From Alligator mississippiensis (Eukaryota; Chordata; Crocodylia; Alligatoridae), in NCBI RefSeq assembly GCF_030867095.1, contig NC_081832.1:57893444-57957443 (forward strand): DNA of 64,000 nt, given 5' to 3'. Positions 45,784 to 56,047 of the stretch are shown one piece after another. Under the pieces are notes generated by a model. That model searched no databases, was not told where the DNA came from, and was given only the letters and a program-made list of their open reading frames with translations. Both the position numbers and the translations under genes were made by a program. Within the stretch, counting starts at the first letter, position 1, and each line of letters starts with the position of its first letter.

Positions 45784-46866
45784 TGTACCCGCCTCCGCTC
45801 TAGCAGGTGCTTCCGCGCTGCCCTCGCCCGGTCCCTAGATTTTATGGACCCCAGGCTTACAGATGGGCCCCTAAGGCTACCTCTGTTGAGGTTGGGAGGA
45901 CCCCTGAACTTGCCTGCCACAACTTTGAATGTAATCTCAGTGGGGGGTCCTCCCTTGGGGTAGCCACCAGAGTTGGCGCGGTCCCTAGCGGGTGGTCTTG
46001 GGGCTCCGTCCTCCCCTACACCCCAGCCACTCGCCACCTGTGGTTCTGTCCTGTTTTGGCCTCACTGCTGCCCTCGGCCTGCCGCTGTCTCACCTCCTAC
46101 CTGCCCGCTTACGTACAGGTCTCCGGCTCACTATGGCGTCTGCCGGGGTCGCTGCCTCAGACCTTCTCCCTCGGCTCCTCCCTGAATCTGGCCGCTCTTC
46201 CCGGCCCTGGTCCTCCTACTCCCGAAGTAGCCGGTTACTCCACCGGCCTTGCCACCTGGGACGCCTCTGGTTCCTTCCCCGGTACTACTGTTCCAGCTGC
46301 CGCTGGTTCCTTCACCGGCGCCACTACATGTGGTGCAGCCAGTTCCTTCACTGGCTCTGCCGCTCCAAATGCCGCCGGCTCCTTTACTAGCTCGGCAGCA
46401 TTCCCTGCCGTCAATTTCCTCTGGGGGCTTCGGTGCCCCAGATGCCGCCGGCTCCTTCACCGGCTCTATGGCGTGCACCCTCGTCAATTTCACTGCCGGC
46501 GTTGTAGCCAGCTCCGCAATCCAGCCTGCTGCCGGTTGCCTTGCCAGCTTCCTCAGAGCCTGCCCTGGCTCCGCCCCTTGCTCTCGGAGCGGCCGAGAGC
46601 GGCGGTTGCTCTCCTCCGTGCTGGGATTGCCTCTCAGGGTCTCCCCTCAGCAACCGCCCTGCAGTCCCGGCGGGGCTGCTCCTTATTCCCTCCGGGATGT
46701 GTCCTCTGCCCCCGCTGCTGAGCTGCAGCAGGATAAAGGCCCAGCTGATTGCCCGCACCAGCGTCTTTGGCGTGCGCGCCTCCCCCGGCTCTTCCAGACC
46801 TGTGGGAGGTAAGTAAGCCTCCTTGCTGCCCCGGGGTTTCTTTGGTGTCCCAGCTCCCCTGGGACA
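45784..46866 (-). repeat. 5' LTR
   Basis: Sense strand TGTCCC... at 46,866 to ...GTACA at 45,784; 1,083 bp, the same length as the 3' LTR, with a few percent mismatch. It contains the promoter of the element; I cannot place the TATA box with confidence on the sense strand. Confidence 0.92.
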
Positions 46867-46871
46867 CAGCC
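46867..46871. repeat. Target-site duplication CAGCC (right)
   Basis: Identical to 40,483-40,487. Confidence 0.85.
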
Positions 46872-46915
46872 ATTCCCCTGCCACACTGGCTTTGCGCCCT
46901 AAGTGTGCCCCTGCT

Positions 46916-47250
46916 GATAATGTCCAAGGTGCGCTGCAAGGAGCTGTTTGCGTGGACCAAGGAGTATCTGACCCACTGCACCCTGCTGCTGCTGATCAAC
47001 TTGATGCCACAGGTGCACCTGCAAACCTGGCATTGGACCCTTAGCTTTGATGATGTGGAGATCAAGCCCACACTGCCGCACAACCTCCACTGCCACCTGG
47101 AGGACTACCTGTGTCTGCGCTACACATCTTTGCCCCCTACAGCTGAGGATGATGTCACTGCTAGCATTGATGTGTTCCTCCACCTATCTGAGGGGGCACA
47201 GGGTGTTCAGTTCTTCTGCCTCCCTGCAGGCCATGGGGGAGTGGAACCCA
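46916..47250 (+). other. Unrecognised open segment in the flanking DNA-transposon remnant
   Basis: A plus frame with a start at 46,919 (MSKVRCKELFAWTKEYLTHC) reads through Leu-rich and acidic stretches. I recognise no family. It lies between the LTR element and the Myb-like pseudogene, so it may belong to the same DNA-transposon remnant or be chance. Confidence 0.2.
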
Positions 47251-47689
47251 GGGCCAGGGGGAACATGGCCAGGCTAGGCAGAGAGGAAGGGCAGGGGCAG
47301 GGGGGAGGGCCCTTTCCCCAGTGGGTGGCTTGCCAGGTGGGTGTGGCAGGCATGCTCAGTGGCCTGAATCTGTCCTCACTGGCAGCAAGGATGTGTGGCT
47401 CCTGGCAGTGTCCTGAGGCACAGGGGTATGACAGCTCACTGACTGGGCAGAGGCCCCTTCCAGGGAGAAGCTGGAGCTGCAGAGGGCCAGTGGTGCCATG
47501 GCCAGCCTGGCCTGCTGGGCAGAGCTGCGCACCCAGTGCTGGTGGGACAGGTGCTGGTCCAGGCTCCCAGAGTTGCTTGATGAGGTCAGGAGTGTGAAGG
47601 GGCTTCTGGCAGCCTGAGGGGCCCTCCCCTGCTAATGTATCACGACAGGTGCCAGGCCACAGTGGAGACTCAATTAGGCTGCAGCAGAG

Positions 47690-48060
47690 GCTCAGACAGG
47701 CCACCTGTGCTTGTGTAGACAGCATGGCCCAAGGATGTCATCCAGCCGCTGCACAAAGGGCATGGACTTGTGGGCACCCCCCTACTGGCAGTTGTGGTTA
47801 GTGATGGTGACCCACTGTGCCTGGAATGCCTTGAACTTTGTATGGCACTGGGACATCAACCAGTCATGCCTGTGTTCCTGCATGCGGCCTGACAGGTCCT
47901 CATCTATGCATGTATTGGAGCACCTACTCCACTCAAACTGACTGAGGACTTTGGCCTTACCCCACAGCACCAAAAGGTCTCTGGTCTCCTCCTGGGAGCA
48001 GATGCAGCCCTGGGAGGTGACGTGTGGCATCAGGGAGGATGCCAGTGTTGCTCCCTTGAT
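47690..48060 (-). pseudogene. Myb/SANT-like (trihelix) DNA-binding pseudogene of a Harbinger-like element
   Basis: The minus strand encodes a CSQEETRDLLVLWGKAKV first helix region, LSGRMQEHRHDWLMSQCHTK second/third helix region with FKAFQAQW, and a SMPFVQRLDDILG end. This is the Myb/SANT-like domain found in the second ORF of vertebrate Harbinger transposons and in derived MSANTD-type host genes. In those systems this protein binds DNA and helps the transposase reach the nucleus and the ends. The first conserved Trp is Cys here, and a TAG (about 47,782) interrupts the domain before the last motif. Terminal repeat DNA with a TTA flank ends the element at 48,694. Dead fragment. Confidence 0.6.
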
Positions 48061-48499
48061 GACTCACTGGGCCTCCATGCAGCCATCCCAGTGCTGATGG
48101 GCCTGGGCAGGTGCATGCAGTGCCCAGCACAGGGGCACAGTGCAGAACAGGCAGATGCACAGTGCTGCTGTGCCAGGCTTCAGCAGCAGAGTCCAAGCAG
48201 GCTGCTACAGCTGGCCTGGGGCCAGCTGGGGTGGGACCCAGTGGCCAGAGGCACAGGACAGGCACTGGAGTCTGGGCAGGCTACTGTGGCTAGCCTGGGG
48301 CCTCTGCTGTGACACACAGAGGCCAGAGGATGGCTGCAGGTGGCTCAGGGCCCCAGTGTCCCCACAGGCTTTTAAGGGCCTGGGGTAGGTAAAAAGCTGC
48401 TACAGCCCTGGGGCTGGAGAAACTCCCAGCCCCATGTCTCTAGGGCTAGGCTGAGGGTAGAGCCCGGTGGTGGGGCTGCCCAGGAGCAAATTTGCTCCT

Positions 48500-48697
48500 G
48501 GTCAGCATCTACATGTGCATTACTGTGCAGTAACTACTCAGGAATTAATTTGCTAACTTTTACTTACAGGTAGCAAATTAACTGCCCAGTAGAGCAATTT
48601 ACTGCTTAGTAAATATCTGCACATGTAGATGGTGATGCTTACTGTGCAATAATTTGCTCTATTGCGCAGTAAAGAGTCTCATGTAGATGCACCCTTA
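48500..48697. repeat. Right end of a Harbinger-like element with TTA flank
   Basis: Subterminal repeats of TTTACTG(C/T)(T/G)(C/T)AGTAA type. The terminus, read inwards, is GGGTGCATCTACATGAGACT (48,694 leftwards), followed by TTA (48,695-48,697), the classic Harbinger target. The matching left end was not found; insertions at 40.5 and 39-40 kb may have displaced it. Confidence 0.5.
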
Positions 48698-48787
48698 ATG
48701 TCTTAAATCATGACCTTTTGTATTCTTCATCATAAACACATAAATGGGAACAATATAAAAAGGTACCAGGATGAAAAGTAAGGCTCT

Positions 48788-49275
48788 GTAGGCACATCTA
48801 CATGAGATGTTTACTGCAGAATTGCCTAATTAGTTCCACAGTAAACATCTCAATGTCTACACATGCAGTGCTTTGAGGATGGAGAAACCTGATAAACTCT
48901 GCCATAGATGCGTACTTGCAAACAATAGTCCTATCCTACTGCAGAAGTTTTTACTCCGTAGCAACACACATGTAGACACTGAATGGGCTGGCTGGTGCAT
49001 GAGGGTGCTTCAGCGCGGGGGCTACCTGCCAGCTAGCCCCACACTGAAGTACCCTTGTGCTCCAGCAAGCCCCTCCACAGCACATTAAGCCAAGTCAGAG
49101 CAGCCCTGGGCTGGTAGGCTGATCCCTCAGACCCTGTGCTAGCCAGGACTGCTCCTACTCAGCTCAAAGTTCCGTGTTCCAGGGTGCATGTTCAAACACA
49201 GAGCCTGGGAGCAATAAACTCTGGCAACATATGTGCCAGAGTTTATTTCCATGAGTTAAGGACACATGTAAATGC
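48788..49275. mobile_element. Non-autonomous DNA transposon, copy 2
   Basis: Homologous to 31,735-32,200. Left end GGCACATCTACATGAGATG, right end (complement) GGGTGCATTTACATGTGTCC. Subterminal palindrome TTTACTGCAGAATT...CCACAGTAAAC at 48,809-48,847. No coding content. Target duplication not clear. Confidence 0.6.
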
Positions 49276-50095
49276 ACCCTGTGGCATTAGAAGTTGGATG
49301 ATTCACTAGACCTTTCTTTCCTGCCCTTATATTTCTTATACTCAATGAATCTGTGCAGAACCATTGTCTTCATTTGCGTCTCTTGCGCATATGTACTTAG
49401 AATATAAAAAACTGTTTGTTGAAGTAACTAATACTTAGATATTGAGAGTTTTGGTGAGCCAAAATGGATAACAGAAGCAAAGTTTTGGTAAAAATTAATT
49501 TTGTCATTAAATGAACTACTCGTATATGTTGCGTGCAGAAGGGGTCTGATCTGAACTCAGCTGTTTTTTTACACTGATATACCAGTGTAAATCAGAAGTA
49601 CCTCTTCAGTTTAAGTGATATCAGAAATGAACCCAGAAAGCAGATATCAGATGAGTCAGAAGATGCCATTTTTATACATTTTATGCATACTTACTATTCA
49701 TACAGAGAACAGTACTTGAAGATTCTGCTGGGTAACAAATCAAACGTTGATGTTCATCAGCTGCCTCCTTCTCCTAAAAGGATAAATTAACTGAATTAAT
49801 ACTGCAATTTACAGTACTATCCAGAGCAAAAGTTCCATCCATTTCCAGCCACAGCATTTGATCACTGGTCCTGTGTTATGTCAATGTAGTACAGCACATT
49901 CACTCTCTTTATATGAGTGTGTGTGTGTGTGTGTGTGGGAGAGAGAGAGAGAGAGAGAGAGAGAGCATAGAGTCTAGGAATCTAGGTGTCTGACACCTGC
50001 ATTTTTTTCCACCTACTTCTGTCTTTTTGGGGCCTAATCTTGTTGTCACCGAAGCCAATGTCAATATCCCATTGACTTCAGGGAAGTCAGGGCCC
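49276..50095. other. No gene seen
   Basis: AT-rich unique-looking DNA apart from the microsatellite at 49,916-49,965. Confidence 0.4.
49916..49965. repeat. Compound (TG)n(GA)n microsatellite
   Basis: About ten TG units followed by about thirteen GA units. Confidence 0.95.
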
Positions 50096-50098
50096 TTA

Positions 50099-51101
50099 GG
50101 GCATCTTTACATGTACTCCGCAATGGTGGCTGGGGGCATAGGCAGAGGGAAAATTTTTTTGCGGGGGACTGAGTGTGTGTCCTCCCCTCCCCACAGGAAA
50201 GACTGCAGATAAAGGGCTGGGGGCAGGGCTGGGGCTGTGTCAGGCTGTTTCCGGTGGGGGGCGGGGTCTGGTTGCACTCAGGCCGGGCTGTGGGGAAACT
50301 GGAGCCCAGCAACTCCTCCAGGAGCCTAGGCAGGTCGCTCCCACTGCTGAGTGCACTGTGGGGGAGCCAGGGGAGGGAGGCATGTTCCTCCCCATTGGCT
50401 CCCCCATGCCGCACCCCTGGATGAGCCACTGGGCTCTGATTGCCCCATGACCCATCCTGGCTGGGGGCCCATTCACAATGAGTAGGGCTCTGGCTGGGCT
50501 GGGTCATGGGACAATCTCCACAGTGCAGGAGAGAGCAGGATAGGGGTGAATGATTCGCCTCACCCCACTCCCTCCTGCTCTGTGGGAGTCTTGATCTGCC
50601 CCCCCACCCCCCAAGCCCAGGCAATCAAAATGAAGCTAGATTGAAAGAAACACACCTGCCTGAAGGCTGGCTATGGTCCTGACTGTGCAGGGTATCTCAG
50701 TGTGTGTGCCCTTGCCCCCCCCCCCCACCAGCTGCAGCAGCCTGCAGTCGGGCTGCCATGGGGCCATACCTGCTGCCTTTGTTTGGGGGAGATGAGCCCT
50801 GTTAACCCCTGCTTCCACCGCCTATGAGTGGGAGACACACTAATTAGAGTGGCTCTCAGGAGTCACCCTAAATTAGAGTGCCCATAGCATCTTGTGTATT
50901 CAATGTCCCATGCTTCAAAATGGTAGTGAGGATGCTTTAACTAAAGCTCATTTGAAAAGCTTTAGTTAAAATGCCCTTGCCACCATTTTGAAATGTGGGG
51001 ACACTGAATACACATGATGTAGAGGCTGCTGGACCATGCTGGACCAGCAGACTTGATGAATTAGCATGTATTGTTGATGTTAGGCACGTGTACAGGTGCC
51101 C
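50099..51101. mobile_element. Harbinger-like non-autonomous element (TTA target duplication)
   Basis: 1,003 bp with imperfect terminal inverted repeats: GGGCATCTTTACATGTACTC at the left and the complement GGGCACCTGTACACGTGCCT at the right. TTA flanks both ends (50,096-50,098 and 51,102-51,104). The body is GC-rich (50,160-50,820) and then carries a large hairpin (50,893-51,014). Reading frames in the GC-rich part lack known domains. Confidence 0.7.
50893..51014. repeat. Large hairpin inside the Harbinger-like element
   Basis: Inverted arms of about 57 nt. The outer arm is TGTGTATTCAATGTCCC paired with its near complement; the inner arm is GATGCTTTAACTAAAGCT paired with AGCTTTAGTTAAAATGC. The inner half is homologous to the hairpin at 12,647-12,720. 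Confidence 0.75.
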
Positions 51102-51104
51102 TTA

Positions 51105-52651
51105 ATCAGTACTTTATGTAACTCATCTGTGAAATTGGCATTAATGAATTTGAGAGGAACAATGCTTGTAAACCACTAAATTTACAAAAACAGAAAGGGG
51201 AAATGAAGGATAACTCATCATAAAATATGCTCTGTCAATTTAGTTTGGTAAGGTTTGATTTAGTTTAATTGTATAAAATATGAAATAAGCAATATGAATT
51301 TAATGTTATACAGCTCAACACTGACAAGTCTTAGCAATGTGTGAGATCATTATATTGTTAAAAATTTGTTTAGAAACAGTGTTGCCATTTTGATGGGGAT
51401 TATCAGATTCGTAGATTAATGGAGTGTGAATGAGTACTACTGGAACAATAGTAATTAGTACTTGAGAAGATTAATGATTAATGTTTATTATATACCTGTA
51501 TTTTGAGATCTTTGGATGAAAACTGCTACAAAAATATTATTATTGTAACTATGCTCTGTTCAGTCTACTGCTTCCTAAATCTATTTGCACATATTCTTTG
51601 TTGATTTTTTTTGTTCTCCCTTTAGCCTGGCATTCGGTTTAGTTTACCTGATTTTATTTTGTTTTCTACTAGTAATTCCCTTTGAGGCAGGCATCTGTAT
51701 AATCTGCACTAAGCTAATTTTACATTCTGTTTTTTTTCTATGGCTAGCTCCGTCAACTGGGTTTACAAAGTTGACTCTTCTATGGATACCAAATTCAAAA
51801 CTACTCACATTAAAGTGATTTTTATTTATTTATTTATTTATTAATCAACCTTTCAGTTCCAGGTGGCCTCATACTACTAAACTTCTTTTCTAGCCTGTTA
51901 GCTCTTAGGAGCACTTATTGTATTTTTATTGTCTGGGACTCTGGGCACTACTAAAATATAACTGTTAAATCAAAATATACTTCTGGCAAACAATCAGGCA
52001 GCTCTTTAACAACAACACAACCACAAAGTTAGCTAAATTATTTCTGCTCTGATTAGTTATTACAGAATAGAATTTTCCAAGTATGTAGTCCTAAATTCTG
52101 AAATTCGTTGCCAAAGTCTCCCCACTCTAAGGGCTACTGAGGACATGCAAGTCTAAACACTGATGCTCAGGAGCATTCTGCTTGTACAAGACAAAGGCGG
52201 AATGAATGAGGGGTGTGGTGGAATGTGCTATGACAATTGTATATTTGTGTGATACATTCCTACCTACCTCTGCACTAGCAGGTTTTGGGATGACTGAGAG
52301 AAAGGGGCTGTTAGTATGTCTCAGCTGGCAACATCTCACTTTAAGATATAACACATTGTAAGGAGCAGTGTTTGACCTTTTTTCCCCTCACAGTGAAGGC
52401 TCAAAGCAGCATTTTGTCTCACTGCTGCAGCTGTGCAAAGAAGATGGCCTCACTGCTTTCTTCTTCTGGCATACCAATAAAAAGTGGCAGCTATAATTTA
52501 TTTTGTGGAAAATTACAAAGCAATGTTCTCAGAATTTATATTTCAGACTAACTCCTTGAAAAGCAAATATGACATATGAAAGTAAAGGCCAACAAATGTT
52601 CACCTATTTAAATTTCTTTCTTAGTTCTTCTGCTTCTGACCTATTTGTTTT
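51105..52651. other. AT-rich DNA, no gene seen
   Basis: No coding signal. A (TTTA)n run lies at 51,819-51,842. Confidence 0.4.
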
Positions 52652-52659
52652 GCTGAAGA

Positions 52660-52982
52660 CAGTTGTTTTCAGCCTTTTTTAGACTCAAGACACCCCTCGA
52701 CAGACTCCAGGCACTTTGAAAAATATCAGCTTCCAATTTTCAATCAAGTTTTGACTACAGAAAAATAATAAAGCAATTCTTACATTATAAAGAACTCAGA
52801 AAGATCACAACAGGTCAGAAAGTTGCTTAAAACTATGAATTCCTATTTGAAATCTCTTGTGTTTATCCTGTGAATCATGTTTGCACACATAACAGTGCTA
52901 AAATTGCATGACACCTTGTGGCATCCTAGAAAGGATCTTAAGGCACCACAGGGTTTCATGGCAGCCTAGCTGCAAATCACTG
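52660..52982. mobile_element. hAT-like MITE, 323 bp
   Basis: Left end CAGTTGTTTTCAGCCTTTTT; right end (complement) CAGTGATTTGCAGCTAGGCT. Flanked by GCTGAAGA (52,652-52,659) and GCTTAAGA (52,983-52,990), a 7/8 match and the 8-bp duplication length typical of hAT. No coding content. Confidence 0.65.
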
Positions 52983-54556
52983 GCTTAAGACAATGCTTAA
53001 GACAATGCTTTGAACAGACATGTATGCTTTTTTTCCCCAGCAAGTGTATTGAACGTAGCATTATCTTTTTCAATCAAATATGGGAAATAGCTCGTATTCT
53101 GAAAATACACTGGCTGATGATATGCCCCCTGCTGTATATTGGTTGCTGACATTTTTACCTTTGTAAAGATATCTGAGATCTATAAATGAAAAGTACTATG
53201 TAAATTTGATTGAAAATGTACTTCCTAATTCACAGGAACAACTGCGTAACTGTTACATCTCAAACCACCTGCTCTGGGACAAAACTTATCCCATATTTGG
53301 TATCTTAGTGGTATGAATCCCTGTGCACTGTCTTCGGAAAACATCCTGCATCTGGGGGGAAAACATTGAATACAGATGCTGTGATTAGCACCTTGCTGAG
53401 TCAAAGAGAGAAACTGTTTTATTGTTTGTGTGCTACTACAAATGGGGATCTTTGAATGGTAAGGACTAGCCATATTTATGTGTAGCACCCTTCTGTTCCA
53501 TCTTCCTGTGTTCCTTTGTGCCAATGTGTGTCACAGTTGATTCTAGTCTCTCTCTCCTTGATCTTCCTTGGATGAACTTCCACCCTCTTGTGGCTTCCAT
53601 TCTTAATTCTGTCTTTCATCAGAATAGCCCTTGGCACCCAGCAGGATGAGGATGAATCCTGAGATGGTTGTTGGTGAATCTCCCAGCTGAGTGAGTACAG
53701 TGAGAGCATTATGGATACTAGACTTCTATTCTTTCTTTAAGATCTGGCCTACCTGTACATGTGGTCTGCTCCTAAAACTGGAGCAAGCAGGAAAATTCCC
53801 AACATTTCTTTTTTTTTAATTTCCAATTTCTTTATCATCATCTTCAGCTATAATCATCAATCACAGTCAATTTATATCCCACTTTACCCAGAAAGGTTCA
53901 AGACAGATTACAATAAAAGACAGAAAACCCACAAGGAAAGAAAAAAATAGACCATCCCAAACAACATCCCAAAGATTCCAGCACCTCTAACCCACCCACT
54001 CCCATTTCACTGCCTGTCACTCAGAAGAACAAAACCTCTGACCTATCCCAAACCAACCTCCATTCACATTTAGGTATAGAAAACCTTCTCACTTCAACCT
54101 GATGCCCTCACTTCCACATACCAACCTTACAACCAAAGAAGATCTCTACCCCCACCCCCATCCCTGAGCTTTAACTCAGAGGTGGGCAATTATTTCAGGC
54201 AGAGGACCACTTACTGAGTTTTGGCAAACCATCAAGGCCTGTAAGGGTAACCCTGCTCCTTGACAGGTGCTCCGCCCCCTGGTTGCCATCTTGGGACCTG
54301 AAGTTCCACACTTAATCCCTGACCTTTGCCACGAGATGTCCCTCCCTTTGCTCCCTGGAAGTACTCCTTTCAGCAAAGGTTTGCCATCTTGGAACCAGAT
54401 AAATACCAAATTATATTCTAAAAATCAAACATCTACTACAACAATTCATTAATTTGATTTCAAAAAATATTTTTGTCCTGATTTACATGTGTTTGTATAC
54501 TGTACATAGAGGTGATTGTATAATAGCTAAAAATGAAATCTTACTTGTGTATATTG

Positions 54557-54780
54557 TAGGGGTTTGAAGGGGGTGGGTATAGGTTTGTGGGTGGGTGTGG
54601 CTGTGTGGGGGGTTTGTGGGGTTGGATAGGTGCGGGGGGTATGGGTGTATGTGGGGTGGGGGAGCATGTGGATGTGTGGGGTGTGGGTGAGTATGGGGTT
54701 GGTGGGAGGCTATGAGTGTGTGGGGAGAGGGTGGCTGGGGAGGATTGTGGTGGATGTGGAGGGGAAGGGTTTGCCCAAAG
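54557..54780 (+). repeat. G/T-rich minisatellite, potential G-quadruplex
   Basis: Degenerate GTGGGTGTGGGGTTTGTGGG-like units with many G tracts, similar to 25,205-25,410. Confidence 0.7.
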
Positions 54781-54984
54781 CCCCCCTGCAGCAGGCAGAG
54801 CCTCCACCAGTACTCCTCCAAGCCCAAGCTCCGCAGTCCTGCTGCTCCTGACCCCAGGCCCTGGCGCCCCCGTGCTCCCGCTCTCCCACTGGCAGCCACT
54901 TCCCCCTCCCATTTGCCACTTCTGCCCATCCATCCTCCCTGGTTGCCACTTTGGCACTACATCCCAGCTGCACGGCCGAGACTG

Positions 54985-55057
54985 CAGGATGCAGCAGGAG
55001 CTAGACTGGCCTGGCGGAGCCAGCTGATAATCACAGGCCAGCTCCTGCTGCATCCTG
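54985..55057. repeat. 73-nt hairpin
   Basis: Arm CAGGATGCAGCAGGAGCT, then GGCCTG after a 5-nt bulge, is repeated in inverted form as CAGGCCAGCTCCTGCTGCAT. Lies directly before the CR1 3' end inside the hAT-like element. Confidence 0.65.
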
Positions 55058-55116
55058 TGGCCTGGCACTGCAGCCAGAAACCACATAGTGCCAGAGCAGC
55101 AGGCGGGGGAGTGGGG

Positions 55117-56047
55117 TTCATAGTTTCTAGGGTCAGAAGGGACCTGAATAGACCATCAAGTCCAAACCCCTGCCCTGAGCAAGAATGAGTGCTGGGATCA
55201 TAATACCCCAGCCAGATATCTATCCAACCTCCTCCTGAAGACCCGCAAGGTAGGGGAGAGCACCACCTCCCTTGGGAGCCCATTCTAGAGCCTGGCAGCC
55301 CTAACCATAAAGTAATACCTCCTGATATCAAGCCTGAACCTGCTCTCAAACAATTGGTGGCCATTATTCCTTCTTATTCCAGGTGGTGCCTGAGGAACAG
55401 GGCTTCACCTATTTTCCGCTGGTCCCCCCAGTGAGTTTATAGATGGCCACCAGATCCCCTCTCAGCCTTCTCTTGTGGACACTGAATAGATTCAGGCCGT
55501 TTAGTCTATGCTTGTAGGGTCTGGCCTGCTGCCCCCTGAACATGTGAGTGGCCCTCCTTTGGACCCTCTCAAGGTTAGCCACATCCCTCTTGAAGTGCAG
55601 TGCCCAGAACTGGACGCAGTACTCCAACTGAAGCCTGACCAGCACTGCATGGAGGGGAAGGATGATCTCACTGGATCTGCTTGTGATGCATCTGTAGATG
55701 CATAACAAGGTGTGGTTACTCTTACTGACTGCTTCCTCACATTGGCAGCTCATGTCCGTCCTGGAGTCAACAATGACTCCAAGATACTTTTCAGCCACTG
55801 TGTTGTTGAGAAGGGTGTTCCCTAGCCTATAGGTATGTTACAGGTTCCTTCTCCCTAGATGCAGCACCTTGCACTTCTCTGTGTTGAATTCCATCCTGTT
55901 CTCATCTGCCCACCTCTGTAACCTGTCTAGATCTAGTTGGATTCTTTCCCTCCCCTCCAGTGTGCCCACTTCTCCCCACATCTTTGTGTCATCAGCTAAT
56001 TTGGACAGCATTCTTTCCATGCCCACCTCCAAGTCACAGATAAAGGG
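55117..56047 (-). mobile_element. CR1 LINE, 5'-truncated, nested in the hAT-like element
   Basis: The minus strand encodes ICDLEVGMERMLSKLADDTK (RT motif C, LADD in place of FADD), DLDRLQRWADENRMEFNTEK, CKVLHLGRRN, TAG at 55,838, then AEKYLGVIVDSRTDMSCQ and ERVQRRATHMFRGQQARPYK. It ends in a 3' UTR with the terminal TTCATAGTTTCTAGGG tail at 55,117. Truncated at about 56,047 just upstream of RT motif C, so no enzyme is possible. Confidence 0.88.

Larger units (their letters stand above)
40488..46866 (-). mobile_element. Gmr1-like Ty3/Gypsy LTR retrotransposon (full-length, dead)
   Basis: 6,379-bp element with two 1,083-bp LTRs, a 5-bp CAGCC duplication, tRNA-Gly primer-binding site and polypurine tract. 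Sense is the minus strand. Domain order is Gag (SCAN-like capsid, zinc knuckle) - protease - integrase (HHCC, DDE core, GPF module) - RT (YIDD) - RNase H. Integrase upstream of RT is Copia-like order with Gypsy-like sequence, the hallmark of Gmr1-like elements described by Goodwin and Poulter. No env is present. Gag and the first part of pol lie in one frame with nonsense codons at about 45,366, 45,308, 44,166 and 44,128; a frameshift at about 43,545 changes to the frame used by the rest of pol, with stops at 43,340, 42,710 and 42,215. In the first ~375 bp the LTRs differ at roughly 17 sites by eye (about 4-5%), so the insertion is not recent. Confidence 0.92.

Noticed and set aside
40488-46866. 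Endogenous retrovirus with env
   Set aside because: The element goes from RNase H straight to the polypurine tract. There is no space for env, and domain order is not retroviral.
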